Positions 37,907 to 45,977 of a stretch of 64,000 bases of DNA are shown piece after piece. Origin of the DNA: Cryobacterium arcticum (lineage in GTDB: Bacteria; Actinomycetota; Actinomycetes; Actinomycetales; Microbacteriaceae); the NCBI RefSeq assembly GCF_001679725.1, contig NZ_CP016282.1, forward strand, positions 62,001-126,000, read 5' to 3'. A program made the translations under genes and the position numbers. The notes below the pieces were generated by a model. The model did no database searches, was not told where the DNA came from, and saw only the letters and a program-made list of their open reading frames with translations. Every line of letters begins with the position of its first letter. Position 1 is the stretch's first letter.

Positions 37907-37949
37907 GGGACTTTGGTCCTCTGGTGGAGCCCGTTCGGAGTTCTAAACT
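37907..37949 (+). promoter_or_regulatory. DevR-like box B and -10 upstream of the 52-codon gene
   Basis: GGGACTTTGGTCCT (37907-37920) is followed by the -10 TAAACT (37944-37949), with 30.5 bp from box centre to the first base of the -10. Predicted start of transcription is near 37956, leaving a leader of about 160 nt before 38117. The rest of this 313-bp gap shows no other gene. A GATACT at 37879-37874 on the minus strand could serve the FKBP gene. Confidence 0.6.
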
Positions 37950-38116
37950 GGCTTCACGGCCTCCAGAATTGCTGAGGCCGAGCTGGTCGATGGTGACCGA
38001 ACCCACCGACAGTGGCGCCAGATTCATCTCGGCACCTTCGCTTGATTGACGCCCTGCCTCACGCAGTCGAAAGCCGCTCGATTTTCGTGAATGTGCATCA
38101 AGAGAAAGAGTCCCTC

Positions 38117-38275
38117 GTGTCCGACCAAAAGTCGACCTCGGCCAACGCCGTCACCACCGACCGCTGGGAGAGCCTGAAGCGCGAGTACTACATGCGTACC
38201 CACCGCTCGGCGCCCATCGGCTATCTGCCCTCCGCCGGCCCGGCCTCTACCGTGGCTGACCCGAACGCCGAATAA
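38117..38275 (+). CDS. Small hypothetical protein (52 residues)
   Basis: Begins at GTG with AAGAG 6 nt upstream. It is polar, with no signal peptide, membrane helix or cysteine, and a central basic-aromatic stretch WESLKREYYMRTHRSAPIGYLP that looks conserved in character, then a disordered tail. Homology is not recognised. An upstream GTG at 38087 in the same frame is possible. It is the only gene downstream of DevR-like box B, and its stop is 8 bp from the convergent GntR gene. Confidence 0.5.
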   Translation: MSDQKSTSANAVTTDRWESLKREYYMRTHRSAPIGYLPSAGPASTVADPNAE

Positions 38276-38283
38276 CCGCTGCC

Positions 38284-39084
38284 TCAGCGGTAGCGCGTGC
38301 TGGCCCGGAAATAGGTGCGGCTGGCGGCGTAGTAGATGTACTGCAGTTCGCGCGGCACGTCATCCGTGTCGTAGAGCACCTTCTCACTGAGCAACAACGG
38401 CGCACCCGGCGCCAGGCCCAACGCCGCACAGGTGTTGGGGTCGCCGTGCAGGGCCTCCACCGACGTCGAACTCCGCAGCAGCGGAAGGCCGAAGTGGCGC
38501 TCGAACGACTTCGGCAGGTCGTCGCCCGGTTCGGCCACGAACGGCACCCGCGGCGTCACGTCGGGCGCCCAGTAACAGGTCTCCACACAGAACGGCACGC
38601 CCGCCGAAGAGATCAGGTACTCGGCCATCGACACATCGGAGTCGACCGACAGCTCCAGCTGCGCGCGGATCACCGGGGACCCCGGAACGACCTCGGCATA
38701 GATCTGAGCGATGTCGTACACGTCGACAGCACCGTCTGGGAGGCCGTCGTCATAGCGTTCGCTGGCGTCGAGCGGCAGGCCGATCTCCACCCCGTCGAAG
38801 CTGTCCCGCACCTGCGTGCCGATGCGGGGCAGCCGCTCGACCAGCCCGTCGTCGGCCAGCTGGCCGAGCGCCCCGCGCACGGCCTGTCTGGTGGTGTTGA
38901 ACTGGCGCATCACGGTGGCCTCGACGAGCATCTCGCCGGTCTGCACGACCCGGGTGCGGATGGCGGTGCGCATGAGCGCGTAGACCCGCCGCACCTCGTT
39001 CTGTTTCGGTTCGTTCAGGATGCGGGCGGCCGCGGCGCGCCGGAAAGCCGCGCGTTCTTCGTCGCGGGAGTCGTCCACGGGCAT
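38284..39084 (-). CDS. GntR-family transcriptional regulator, HutC/UTRA type
   Basis: 266 residues. Winged helix-turn-helix (about 28-92): VYALMRTAIRTRVVQTGEML and FNTTRQAVRGALGQLADDGLVERLPRIGTQV. The C-terminal UTRA domain (about 110-262) has CVETCYWAPDVTPRVPF and LLLSEKVLYDTDDVPRELQYIYY. It probably senses a small carboxylic or sugar-phosphate ligand. It has its own -10 TATCGT (39138-39133, minus) and ribosome site GGAGGG, and lies 96 bp after the MFS exporter on the same strand, which it may control. Confidence 0.9.
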   Translation of the reverse strand: MPVDDSRDEERAAFRRAAAARILNEPKQNEVRRVYALMRTAIRTRVVQTGEMLVEATVMRQFNTTRQAVRGALGQLADDGLVERLPRIGTQVRDSFDGVEIGLPLDASERYDDGLPDGAVDVYDIAQIYAEVVPGSPVIRAQLELSVDSDVSMAEYLISSAGVPFCVETCYWAPDVTPRVPFVAEPGDDLPKSFERHFGLPLLRSSTSVEALHGDPNTCAALGLAPGAPLLLSEKVLYDTDDVPRELQYIYYAASRTYFRASTRYR

Positions 39085-39180
39085 GCGTCCCTCCGGAGGT
39101 GGGCGGGCTGCCGGTGTTCGGCATTCGTTCCACGATAGGGGAGAGTCGGCGGGCCCGGGGCTGGTCCGGGCGGGACGGCG

Positions 39181-40644
39181 TCAGGCGTCGGGTGCTCGAT
39201 AGGCCCGCAGTTGCACCGGCGGCAGGGCGAGGATGGCCCCGATCGCCGGGAGCACCAGCAGTGCCGAGAGGCCGAAGAGGAGCGGCATGCCCTCGAAGTA
39301 GGCCTCGGCGAGGGTCGAACCGGACGCCTGGAGGGCATCCAGCCGGTAGGTGAGCACGGCGCCGAGCACCACAAGGCCGATCGCGCCGCCGAGGGTGAGG
39401 AAGAAGCCGACCGAGGCGCTCATCGAGCCGACGATGCTGAACGGCACGGTGGTCTGCGCCGTCAGGGTGAGGTTCTGCAGCACCGCGCCCAGGCCGCAGG
39501 CGATGAGCACCGTACCGGTGACGGCCAGCACGGTGGGGGAGAAATCCATCAGGAAGAGCACGGCGTTGCCGGCGAAGAGCGCCAGCGCCCCCGCCACCAT
39601 GACCGGCCGCACCCGCCCGGTGCGGCTGATGAAGCGGCCGGCGACGAAGGCCGAGGCCACCGTGCCCAGCGCCATCGGGGTGAGCAGCAGGCCGGCGGTC
39701 GCGGGCATCAGGCCCACACCCAATTGCAGGTACTGGGTGATGAACACCGACCCGCCGAACAGCGTGGTGCCGGCGAAGAAGGCGGCCGTGATGCACAGGA
39801 GCGGGGTGCGGGCGGCCAGCAGGCGCAGTGGCAGGATCGGGTCGTCCGCCCGCAGCTCGACGAACCACGCGGCCACGAGGGCGATCACCCCGACGCCGCC
39901 GGTGACGGCCGCCAACACCACGGAGTCGTTCAGAGTGGGCAGCACCGACACACAGATCAGCAGAGCGGTCACCCCCACTGCGATGAGGCCGGCGCCGGCG
40001 AAGTCGGCCCGGAGCGGCTCGGTGGGGGTGCGCACGATGCGCAGGGTGGCGGCGATGACGATGATCGACACCGTCGCGGCGGGCGCGCTGAGCAGGAAAC
40101 ACCACTGCCAGCCCAGCCCGGGGGTCTGCACGATCAGTCCGCCGAGCAGCGGGCCGCTCAGGGTGGCGGTGGTCTGCATGCTGGTGAGCCAGGCGTTCAC
40201 CCGGCTGCGCTGCCGCGGCTCCACCAGGGCGGCGATGACGATCACGATGAGCGCCAGGACACCGCCGAGGCCGATGCCCTGCAGCGCCCGGCCCACGATG
40301 AGCTGGGTGGTGGTGGGCGCGAGTCCGGACACAAGGGAGCCGACCGCGAAGAAAACCAGCCCGGCCTGCAGGATGCCCTTGGGGTTGAACCTGTCGCCGA
40401 GTTTTCCCCAGATCGGGATGCTCGCGGTGTTCCCCAGGATGGTGGCGGCCACGATCCAGGTGGAGTGCGCGGTGGGGCCGTCGAGGTTCTGCAGGATCGA
40501 CGGGATGGAGGTCGCCACGATCGTGGCGCTCAGCCCCGCCACGAACTGGGCGATCAGGAGCCCGCTGATCGGCACCATGACCGCGCGGAGCGAGGGCGGG
40601 CGGGACCTGTCGGTCTGGTCGGTCTGCGGCTTCAGTGCGGTCAC
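39181..40644 (-). CDS. MFS drug/proton antiporter, 14-helix DHA2 (EmrB/QacA) type
   Basis: 487-residue permease with about 14 helices. Visible motifs are LGDRFNPKGILQAGLVFF (motif A), IVGRALQGIGLGGVLALIVIVIAALVEPRQRSRVNAW (motifs B/C region) and a typical QTPGLGWQWCFLLSAP. The GTG at 40644 was chosen for AGGGAGAACC directly upstream and because longer starts would overlap the arsR gene. Substrate unknown; the family exports lipophilic drugs and dyes. Confidence 0.9.
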   Translation of the reverse strand: MTALKPQTDQTDRSRPPSLRAVMVPISGLLIAQFVAGLSATIVATSIPSILQNLDGPTAHSTWIVAATILGNTASIPIWGKLGDRFNPKGILQAGLVFFAVGSLVSGLAPTTTQLIVGRALQGIGLGGVLALIVIVIAALVEPRQRSRVNAWLTSMQTTATLSGPLLGGLIVQTPGLGWQWCFLLSAPAATVSIIVIAATLRIVRTPTEPLRADFAGAGLIAVGVTALLICVSVLPTLNDSVVLAAVTGGVGVIALVAAWFVELRADDPILPLRLLAARTPLLCITAAFFAGTTLFGGSVFITQYLQLGVGLMPATAGLLLTPMALGTVASAFVAGRFISRTGRVRPVMVAGALALFAGNAVLFLMDFSPTVLAVTGTVLIACGLGAVLQNLTLTAQTTVPFSIVGSMSASVGFFLTLGGAIGLVVLGAVLTYRLDALQASGSTLAEAYFEGMPLLFGLSALLVLPAIGAILALPPVQLRAYRAPDA

Positions 40645-40761
40645 GGTTCTCCCTGTCCCCTCGAGCTTGCCAGCGCTATGTTGCGTGCGGATTGCGCCGG
40701 GGCCGCACGGGCCGCCGGGGGATGACGGGCGTATTGCGCCGCGTGCACACGGCCCGTGAAC

Positions 40762-40803
40762 GGGACCAAGGTCCGGTCGGCTCGCACGGATGCGCGATAT
40801 GAT
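40762..40803 (+). promoter_or_regulatory. DevR-like box C and leaderless -10 TATGAT upstream of arsR-sulP
   Basis: GGGACCAAGGTCCG (40762-40775) is followed by the near-consensus -10 TATGAT (40798-40803), which is 6 nt from the ATG at 40810. The predicted transcript is leaderless, and the box centre is at about -41.5, a classical activator position. Confidence 0.68.
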
Positions 40804-40809
40804 GAATTT

Positions 40810-41232
40810 ATGGAACCGCTGAGTCAGACCTTCAATGACACCTTCACGGATGCGAACCGCCCCCTCTATGAGGTGAAGGCCAACCTGTTCAAGGGGCTGG
40901 CGCATCCGGTGCGGGTGCGGGTGCTCGAAGTTCTCGCGAACGCCACCGGCGACCTGTCGGTGACCGACCTGCTCACCGACACCGGGCTGGAGGCCTCGCA
41001 CCTCTCCCAGCACCTGTCAGTGCTGCGCCGGCACAACCTGGTGCTGGCCGAGCGCCGCGGCAGCCTCGTCTTCTACCGGCTGGCCTACCCGCAGGTCGCC
41101 GACCTGCTCGCGGTGGCCCGCCAACTGCTCGTCGAGATCCTCGAGACCACCCAGCAGAACCTGGCCAACACCGTGGGGTTGCCCAGCCTGGTTTCCGCCG
41201 GTGCCGCGTCGAGCGACGCGGTGACCCGATGA
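40810..41232 (+). CDS. ArsR-family winged-helix regulator
   Basis: 140 residues. The HTH is in LFKGLAHPVRVRVLEVLANATGDLSVTDLLTDTGLEASHLSQHLSVLRRHNLVLAERRGSLVFYRL. It contains no cysteine, so it is not a classical thiolate metal/arsenic sensor. Its stop overlaps the SulP start as ATGA. The ATG at 40810 is leaderless. It probably controls the anion transporter with which it is co-transcribed. Confidence 0.92.
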   Translation: MEPLSQTFNDTFTDANRPLYEVKANLFKGLAHPVRVRVLEVLANATGDLSVTDLLTDTGLEASHLSQHLSVLRRHNLVLAERRGSLVFYRLAYPQVADLLAVARQLLVEILETTQQNLANTVGLPSLVSAGAASSDAVTR

Positions 41233-42950
41233 GTGCCATCGGCACCGCCGCGGGCCGCACCGGCCGCTACCTGCGGGCGCTGCTGCCCAGCTGGCAGGAC
41301 TACCGCGACGTGAAGCGCACCTGGCGCGGCGACATCGTCGCCGGCCTCACGGTGGGCATCATCGCGCTCCCGCTCGCCCTCGCGTTCGGCGTCAGTTCCG
41401 GCGCCGGGGCCGAGAGCGGCCTCATCACCGCCATCGTGGCAGGCGTCATCGCGGCCGTGTTCGGCGGCTCCAACATCCAGGTCTCCGGCCCCACCGGCGC
41501 CATGGTCGTGGTGCTCGGCCCGGTCGTCGCCGCGCACGGCGTGGGTGTCGTGGCGGTGCTCAGCCTCATGGCGGGCCTCGTCGTCATTGCCGCCGGCGCC
41601 CTCAAGCTCGGCCGCGCCGTCACCTTCATCCCCTGGCCGGTGATCGAGGGCTTCACCCTCGGTATCGCCGTCATCATCTTCCTGCAGCAGGTGCCTGCCG
41701 CGATCGGGTCGAAGGCCGGCGCGAGCAGCAACGCCTTCGTGGCCGCCGTGCAGTCCTTCCAGACCGTTGACTGGTCCACCGTGATCGTGCCCGTTGGCAT
41801 GGTGCTCCTCGTCGCGGCGATCATGCTGCTGGCCCCGCTGGTGCACAAGAAGCTGCCGGGCTCGATCGTGGCCATCATCGTGGTCACCGTCATCGCCAAC
41901 CTCGCCGACCTGCCGCTGGCCCGCATCGGCGAGCTGCCGAGCTCGCTGCCCTCGCCCATGCTTCCGCAGTTCGACCTGGGCACCCTGGGCTCGCTGGTGG
42001 GGCCCGCGCTCACCATCGCCGCGCTGGCCGCCATCGAATCGCTGCTCTCGGCCCGGGTTGCTGTGACGCTCTCCGACACCGGCCCGTACGACGCCGACCG
42101 CGAACTCGTCGGCCAGGGGCTGGCTTCCATCGCCTCGGGCTTCTTCGGCGGCATGCCGGCCACGGGCGCCATCGCGCGCACTGCGGTCAACATCCGTTCG
42201 GGCGGCCGCACCCGGCTGGCGGCCATCGTGCACTCGATCGTGCTGATCGGCGTGGTCTACCTGGCCACCGGGGTCGTCTCGCAGATCCCGCTCGCGGCGC
42301 TATCCGGGGTGCTCATGATGACCGCGGCGCGGATGATCTCGGTCGCCACTGTGCGCAGCATCATCGGCTCAACGGGCTCCGATGCCACGGTCTTCGTGAT
42401 CACCGCTCTCGTGACGGTGTCGGTCGACCTCATCGTGGCCGTGGGCATCGGCATCCTGGTGGCGGGATTCTTCGCGCTGCGGTCGGTGTCGGCCTCCAGC
42501 GGCGTGCACCGCGAGGAACTGCCCGGCGAGCCCCAGCCCGGGGACGAGCGCATCGCCCTGTTCCGGCTCGACGGCGCCCTGTTCTTCGGGGCGGCCGAGC
42601 GGATGCTCGAACGCGTCAACCAGACCAGCCACATCACCGTCGTGATCATCCGCATGTCGCAGCTGCAGATCCTCGATGCCACCGGAGCCCGGGTGATCAC
42701 CGAGATGATCCAGGCGCTCGAACGCCGCGGTATCACCGTGCTCGTCAAGGGCATCCAGCCGCGGCACCTCAAGCTCGTCACCCGGGTGGGCGTGATCACG
42801 TCGCTGCGGCACCGCAACCACCTGTTCACCGACCTCGACGCGGCGATCGAGCACGCCCGCAGCCACGTCAGCCGGGCCGCTGTGGCCGGCGGCGGCACGG
42901 ATGCGGCCGACTTCGGCTGGACCTCGACCATCCGGTTGCCCCGGGACTAG
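41229..42950 (+). CDS. SulP-family anion transporter with STAS domain
   Basis: 573 residues. The membrane core (about 30-410) has GDIVAGLTVGIIALPLALAFG, FGGSNIQVSGPTGAMVVVLGPVV and FFGGMPATGAIARTAVNIRSGGRT, the family signature near helix 10. The C-terminal cytosolic STAS domain (about 435-550) has ALFRLDGALFFGAAERM and IRMSQLQILDATGARVI. It imports sulfate or bicarbonate; there is no carbonic anhydrase next to it, so the substrate is undecided. Coupled to arsR and ended by a strong terminator. Confidence 0.93.
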   Translation: MSAIGTAAGRTGRYLRALLPSWQDYRDVKRTWRGDIVAGLTVGIIALPLALAFGVSSGAGAESGLITAIVAGVIAAVFGGSNIQVSGPTGAMVVVLGPVVAAHGVGVVAVLSLMAGLVVIAAGALKLGRAVTFIPWPVIEGFTLGIAVIIFLQQVPAAIGSKAGASSNAFVAAVQSFQTVDWSTVIVPVGMVLLVAAIMLLAPLVHKKLPGSIVAIIVVTVIANLADLPLARIGELPSSLPSPMLPQFDLGTLGSLVGPALTIAALAAIESLLSARVAVTLSDTGPYDADRELVGQGLASIASGFFGGMPATGAIARTAVNIRSGGRTRLAAIVHSIVLIGVVYLATGVVSQIPLAALSGVLMMTAARMISVATVRSIIGSTGSDATVFVITALVTVSVDLIVAVGIGILVAGFFALRSVSASSGVHREELPGEPQPGDERIALFRLDGALFFGAAERMLERVNQTSHITVVIIRMSQLQILDATGARVITEMIQALERRGITVLVKGIQPRHLKLVTRVGVITSLRHRNHLFTDLDAAIEHARSHVSRAAVAGGGTDAADFGWTSTIRLPRD

Positions 42951-43019
42951 GTGGTTCGCGGAGCCTCTGCGCCCGCCCTGGTCTGCCGAGCCGCAGGCTC
43001 CAGAGGCAAAAGTGCGGTT

Positions 43020-43073
43020 AAGAGGACGCGATCGGAGATCGCTTCCTCTTTGCTGCCGCTTTTCTTTTTTTCT
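43020..43073. terminator. Bidirectional Rho-independent terminator between sulP and the LuxR-type gene
   Basis: AAGAGGA-C-GCGATC (43020-43033) pairs with GATCGC-T-TCCTCTT (43037-43050) around a GGA loop. An outer AAAAGTGCGG/CCGCTTTT pairing extends it. A T-rich run to 43073 serves sulP, and on the minus strand TTTTG after the outer stem serves the opposing gene. Confidence 0.85.
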
Positions 43074-43117
43074 GCTTACCTGCCGTCCGTTCGGGTGCGA
43101 TGACGGGCGGCGGGCGG

Positions 43118-44389
43118 TCAGCGCGCCAGCGCGGCCAGCTCGGAGCGAGTGGACGCACCCACCTTGCGCAGCAGGTTCGCCACGTGGAACTTCACGGTGT
43201 TCTCGCTGATCACCAGTTCGGCCGCGATGGCCTTGTTGCGGGCGCCGGAGGCCACCAGGGCCAGGACGCCCTGCTCGCGCGGGCTCAGTCCCCACTCCGC
43301 GGCGGGGCTGAGCGGCGCCAGGGGCGCATCCAGTGGCAGTGAGACCGTCAACTCCGAGCCCCAGCCGGCCGTGGCCTGCACGTCGAAGCTGCCGCCGAGC
43401 GCGGCCACCCGGCCCGTGAGCGGGCTGACGCCGGGGGAGTCGGCCGTGAGGGCGCCGGCGCCGTCGTCGCGGATCTGGATGAGCAGGTTGCTGCCGTCGC
43501 AATCCCACTGCACCCGCACCCGGCTCACCCCGGACTGCTCGACCAGGGCGAGCACGGCGCCGCGCACGATCGCCCGGCCGGCGTGGGCCACCTCGCCGGG
43601 CAGGGCGCGCCCGTTCGCGGGCGGCTCAATGAACTGCACGTCGAGGTCGCCGAACCGCACGAGGGGCCGCAGGTCGTCGCGCAGCCGCGCGAAGGCCTGC
43701 GCCACCGGTTCCTCGGCCAGCGAGCGGTCCCGGTCGGACACCGCCCGCAGGCTGACCATGGCGCTGGCCGCCAGTTCGATCGCGGTCTGGCGGGCGGCCT
43801 CGGCGCTCACACTCGGGGCGCGGAGCACCGCCAGCAGCGACTCGAGCGTGGTCGAGTGGGCATCCGTGAGGTCGGCGATGAGCTTGGCGCGCTCGGCCGA
43901 CGCCGCCCGGGAGTCCTGCAGGTAGGCGGGGGCGGCCGCCGCGACCTGCTGGCGGATGCTCGTGGCCACGAGCTGCCAGAGCCGGTCGATCATGGCCAGG
44001 GTCGATTCGGGGTCTGCGGCGCCGGCGGCCGTGAGCTCGGGGTCGGTGAGCACCAGCAGGGCGCCCGTCGACGCGGTCCACGCCGTGATCGGGCGGTCGG
44101 AGCCGCCGATCACGGCCCGCCGGCCCCACGGGTCGGAGTCGTCGGCAGCCAGGGCGCGGCGCACGGCGTCCAGCTCGGGCAGCGTGACCTCGTCGATGAT
44201 CGCCTTGTCGCCGGCCTTCTTCTGCGGCCGGCCGGTGCAGTCCTCGGTGAAGATCACCAGGGCGCTGTGGCCGAGGAGGGGCCGCAACAGCTCGGAGAAG
44301 TGGCCCGCGATCTCGGGCAGGGGGCTGGCGACCACGGTCTGCAGGGAGCCGAGCAGTTCGATCGAACGGGACGTTCCGAGCGCTTTCAT
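43118..44389 (-). CDS. LuxR-type transcriptional regulator with sensor/ATPase-like domains
   Basis: 423 residues. N-terminal region (about 15-180) has the alternating pattern of a GAF-like sensor. A helical pair follows (about 190-250, LTDAHSTTLESLLAVLR), resembling a histidine-kinase dimerisation region, then an HATPase-like stretch with the G1-type box IRDDGAGAL and GSELTVSLPL. It ends in a LuxR/NarL HTH: LSPREQGVLALVASGARNKAIAAELVISENTVKFHVANLLRKVG. A kinase-like sensor fused directly to its DNA-binding domain suggests one-component signalling. Leaderless start after TAGGCT. Divergent from hxlB-hxlA, which it probably controls. Confidence 0.82.
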   Translation of the reverse strand: MKALGTSRSIELLGSLQTVVASPLPEIAGHFSELLRPLLGHSALVIFTEDCTGRPQKKAGDKAIIDEVTLPELDAVRRALAADDSDPWGRRAVIGGSDRPITAWTASTGALLVLTDPELTAAGAADPESTLAMIDRLWQLVATSIRQQVAAAAPAYLQDSRAASAERAKLIADLTDAHSTTLESLLAVLRAPSVSAEAARQTAIELAASAMVSLRAVSDRDRSLAEEPVAQAFARLRDDLRPLVRFGDLDVQFIEPPANGRALPGEVAHAGRAIVRGAVLALVEQSGVSRVRVQWDCDGSNLLIQIRDDGAGALTADSPGVSPLTGRVAALGGSFDVQATAGWGSELTVSLPLDAPLAPLSPAAEWGLSPREQGVLALVASGARNKAIAAELVISENTVKFHVANLLRKVGASTRSELAALAR

Positions 44390-44395
44390 CGGATC

Positions 44396-44401
44396 AGCCT
44401 A
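44396..44401 (-). promoter_or_regulatory. -10 TAGGCT of a leaderless transcript (LuxR-type gene)
   Basis: TAGGCT on the minus strand is followed by 6 nt and the ATG at 44389. No ribosome site is present. Confidence 0.65.
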
Positions 44402-44430
44402 TCCGGAATCCGCGGCCCGTCCCGCCCGGC

Positions 44431-44448
44431 CCTACCCGTCCGGGTAGG
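44431..44448. promoter_or_regulatory. 18-bp inverted repeat CCTACCCG-TC-CGGGTAGG, candidate LuxR-type operator
   Basis: Perfect 8-bp arms with a 2-bp centre, located 50 bp from the predicted start of the LuxR-type gene and about 64 bp upstream of hxlB. The TACCC half sites resemble NarL/LuxR-type heptamers. It is the only marked palindrome in the divergent gap. Confidence 0.65.
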
Positions 44449-44503
44449 ACGGCTCCCCGTTCGGTGGGCCGCATGCCCACCCTTCGGCGGCAACCATAGA
44501 GGG

Positions 44504-45151
44504 ATGGCCCGCACCGAACCCCTCCACCCTCCCGTTGCCGGCGTGCTCTCGTCGCTCCAGACGATCCTGGCCGAGAACACGGCGCTGGCCGCACGCCTGA
44601 CCACGCCGGCCGGCACCGCCGACACCGCCGACACCGCCGACACCGCGGCGAACTCCGACGCCGCCGCGAACCTCGATGCGGTGGCCGACAGTCTGCGCAC
44701 GGCCGACCGGATCTTCGTGCTCGGCGCCGGCCGGTCGGGACTGGCGCTCAAGATGACCGCCATGCGCCTGATGCACCTCGGCCTGCGCGTACACGTGGTC
44801 GGCGACGTCACCACCCCCGCGATCACGGCCACCGATGTGCTCCTGGCCGCCAGCGGTTCCGGCAGCACGGCCGGCATCGTGCGGGCGGCCGAGACCGCGC
44901 ACGAAGTGGGCGCGACCGTGTTGGCCCTCACGACGGCCGCATCCTCCCCGCTGGCCGGCCTGGCCGACGTCACGGTGCTCGTTCCCGCCGCTGAGAAGCA
45001 GGACCACGGGGGCACCCGGTCGGAGCAGTACTCCGGCGGCCTGTTCGAGCAGGCCGTGCTCCTTCTCGGCGACGCCGTCTTCCACACACTGTGGCAGGCA
45101 TCCGGAATCTCTGCCGCCGAGCTCTGGCCGCGGCACGCCAACCTCGAGTAG
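44504..45151 (+). CDS. hxlB: 6-phospho-3-hexuloisomerase
   Basis: 215-residue SIS-domain isomerase of the ribulose monophosphate pathway, converting 3-hexulose 6-phosphate to fructose 6-phosphate. SIS motifs are IFVLGAGRSGLALKMTAMRLMHLG and LLAASGSGSTAGIVRAAETAHEVGATVLALT; the C-terminal TRSEQYSGGLFEQAVLLLGDAVFH is the family's active-site block. The N-terminal linker (about residues 36-48) is a TAD repeat encoded by 9-bp units. It is upstream of its partner synthase, 57 bp apart. Confidence 0.93.
   Translation: MARTEPLHPPVAGVLSSLQTILAENTALAARLTTPAGTADTADTADTAANSDAAANLDAVADSLRTADRIFVLGAGRSGLALKMTAMRLMHLGLRVHVVGDVTTPAITATDVLLAASGSGSTAGIVRAAETAHEVGATVLALTTAASSPLAGLADVTVLVPAAEKQDHGGTRSEQYSGGLFEQAVLLLGDAVFHTLWQASGISAAELWPRHANLE
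44612..44647 (+). repeat. Four 9-bp tandem repeats in the hxlB linker
   Basis: GGCACCGCC followed by three copies of GACACCGCC/G at 44621, 44630 and 44639 encode a Thr-Ala-Asp repeat. In-frame expansion or loss would only change linker length. Confidence 0.8.
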
Positions 45152-45208
45152 CCCCGCTTCCCCCCCACTTTTCCGCATGACCCACCGATAGACAGAAAGC
45201 AGATCCCC

Positions 45209-45832
45209 ATGAAGCTTCAGGTTGCAATGGATGTTCTCACCACCGCCGACGCGCTGACCCTGGCCGGCCAGGTCGCCCCGCACGTCGACATCATCGAGCT
45301 CGGCACGCCCCTCATCAAGGCCGAGGGCATGCGCGCCGTCACGGCCATCAAGCAGGCGCACCCCGACAAGATCGTGTTCGCCGATCTCAAGACCATGGAT
45401 GCCGGCGAGCTCGAGGCCGACCTCGCCTTCACGGCCGGCGCCGACCTCGTCACCGTGCTCGGCACGGCCGGCGACAGCACCATCACCGGTGCGGTCGCGG
45501 CCGCGACCAAGCACAACAAGGGCATCGTCGTGGACCTGATCGGCGTGGCGGACAAGGTCACCCGTGCCCGCGAGGTCACCGCGCTCGGCGCCGTCTTCGT
45601 GGAGATGCACGCGGGCCTGGACGAGCAGGCCGAGGACGGTTTCTCCCTGGACACCCTCCTCGAAGCCGGCGAGACCGCCAAGGTGCCGTTCTCCCTGGCC
45701 GGCGGGGTCTCCGTCTCGACCATCGCCTCGGTGCAGCGCGCCGGAGCATCCGTCGCCGTCGCTGGCAGCGCCATCTACAGCGCCGCCGACCCGGCCGCCG
45801 CGGCCGCCGAGCTGCGCGCCGCCATCGCCTAA
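45209..45832 (+). CDS. hxlA: 3-hexulose-6-phosphate synthase
   Basis: 207-residue TIM-barrel aldolase of the OMP decarboxylase superfamily that condenses formaldehyde with ribulose 5-phosphate. Signatures are MKLQVAMDVL, VDIIELGTPLIKAEGMRAV, the metal/catalytic motif FADLKTMDAGELEADLAF, VTVLGTAGDSTI and the phosphate-binding SLAGGVSVSTI and VAVAGSAIYS. With hxlB it forms a formaldehyde fixation and detoxification module. No methanol or methylamine dehydrogenase is nearby, so detoxification is likelier than growth on C1 compounds. Confidence 0.95.
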   Translation: MKLQVAMDVLTTADALTLAGQVAPHVDIIELGTPLIKAEGMRAVTAIKQAHPDKIVFADLKTMDAGELEADLAFTAGADLVTVLGTAGDSTITGAVAAATKHNKGIVVDLIGVADKVTRAREVTALGAVFVEMHAGLDEQAEDGFSLDTLLEAGETAKVPFSLAGGVSVSTIASVQRAGASVAVAGSAIYSAADPAAAAAELRAAIA

Positions 45833-45858
45833 CCGCAGCGGCGAGTCGCGCCGAAAGC

Positions 45859-45881
45859 CCCTCTCAGCGCTGCTGAGAGGG
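45859..45881 (+). terminator. Hairpin after hxlA
   Basis: CCCTCTCAGC (45859-45868) pairs with GCTGAGAGGG (45872-45881) across a 3-nt loop, 27 bp after the hxlA stop. No T run follows, so it is a candidate terminator or 3-prime stabiliser. Confidence 0.55.
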
Positions 45882-45923
45882 CAGGATGCGGCACCTCAGC
45901 GAGGACGACCTCGCTGAACCGCG

Positions 45924-45960
45924 AAAAAGTGCCCCTTCACGATGCGTGAAGGGGCACTTT
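45924..45960 (-). terminator. Strong terminator for the HAD phosphatase gene
   Basis: A 16-bp perfect stem, AAAGTGCCCCTTCACG (45926-45941) with its complement at 45945-45960 and a 3-nt loop. On the minus strand the stem runs into TTTTT (45928-45924), an intrinsic terminator 18 bp after the phosphatase stop. On the plus strand the 5-prime A run gives no T tail. Confidence 0.88.
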
Positions 45961-45977
45961 GCGGCAACTGGGGCTGG

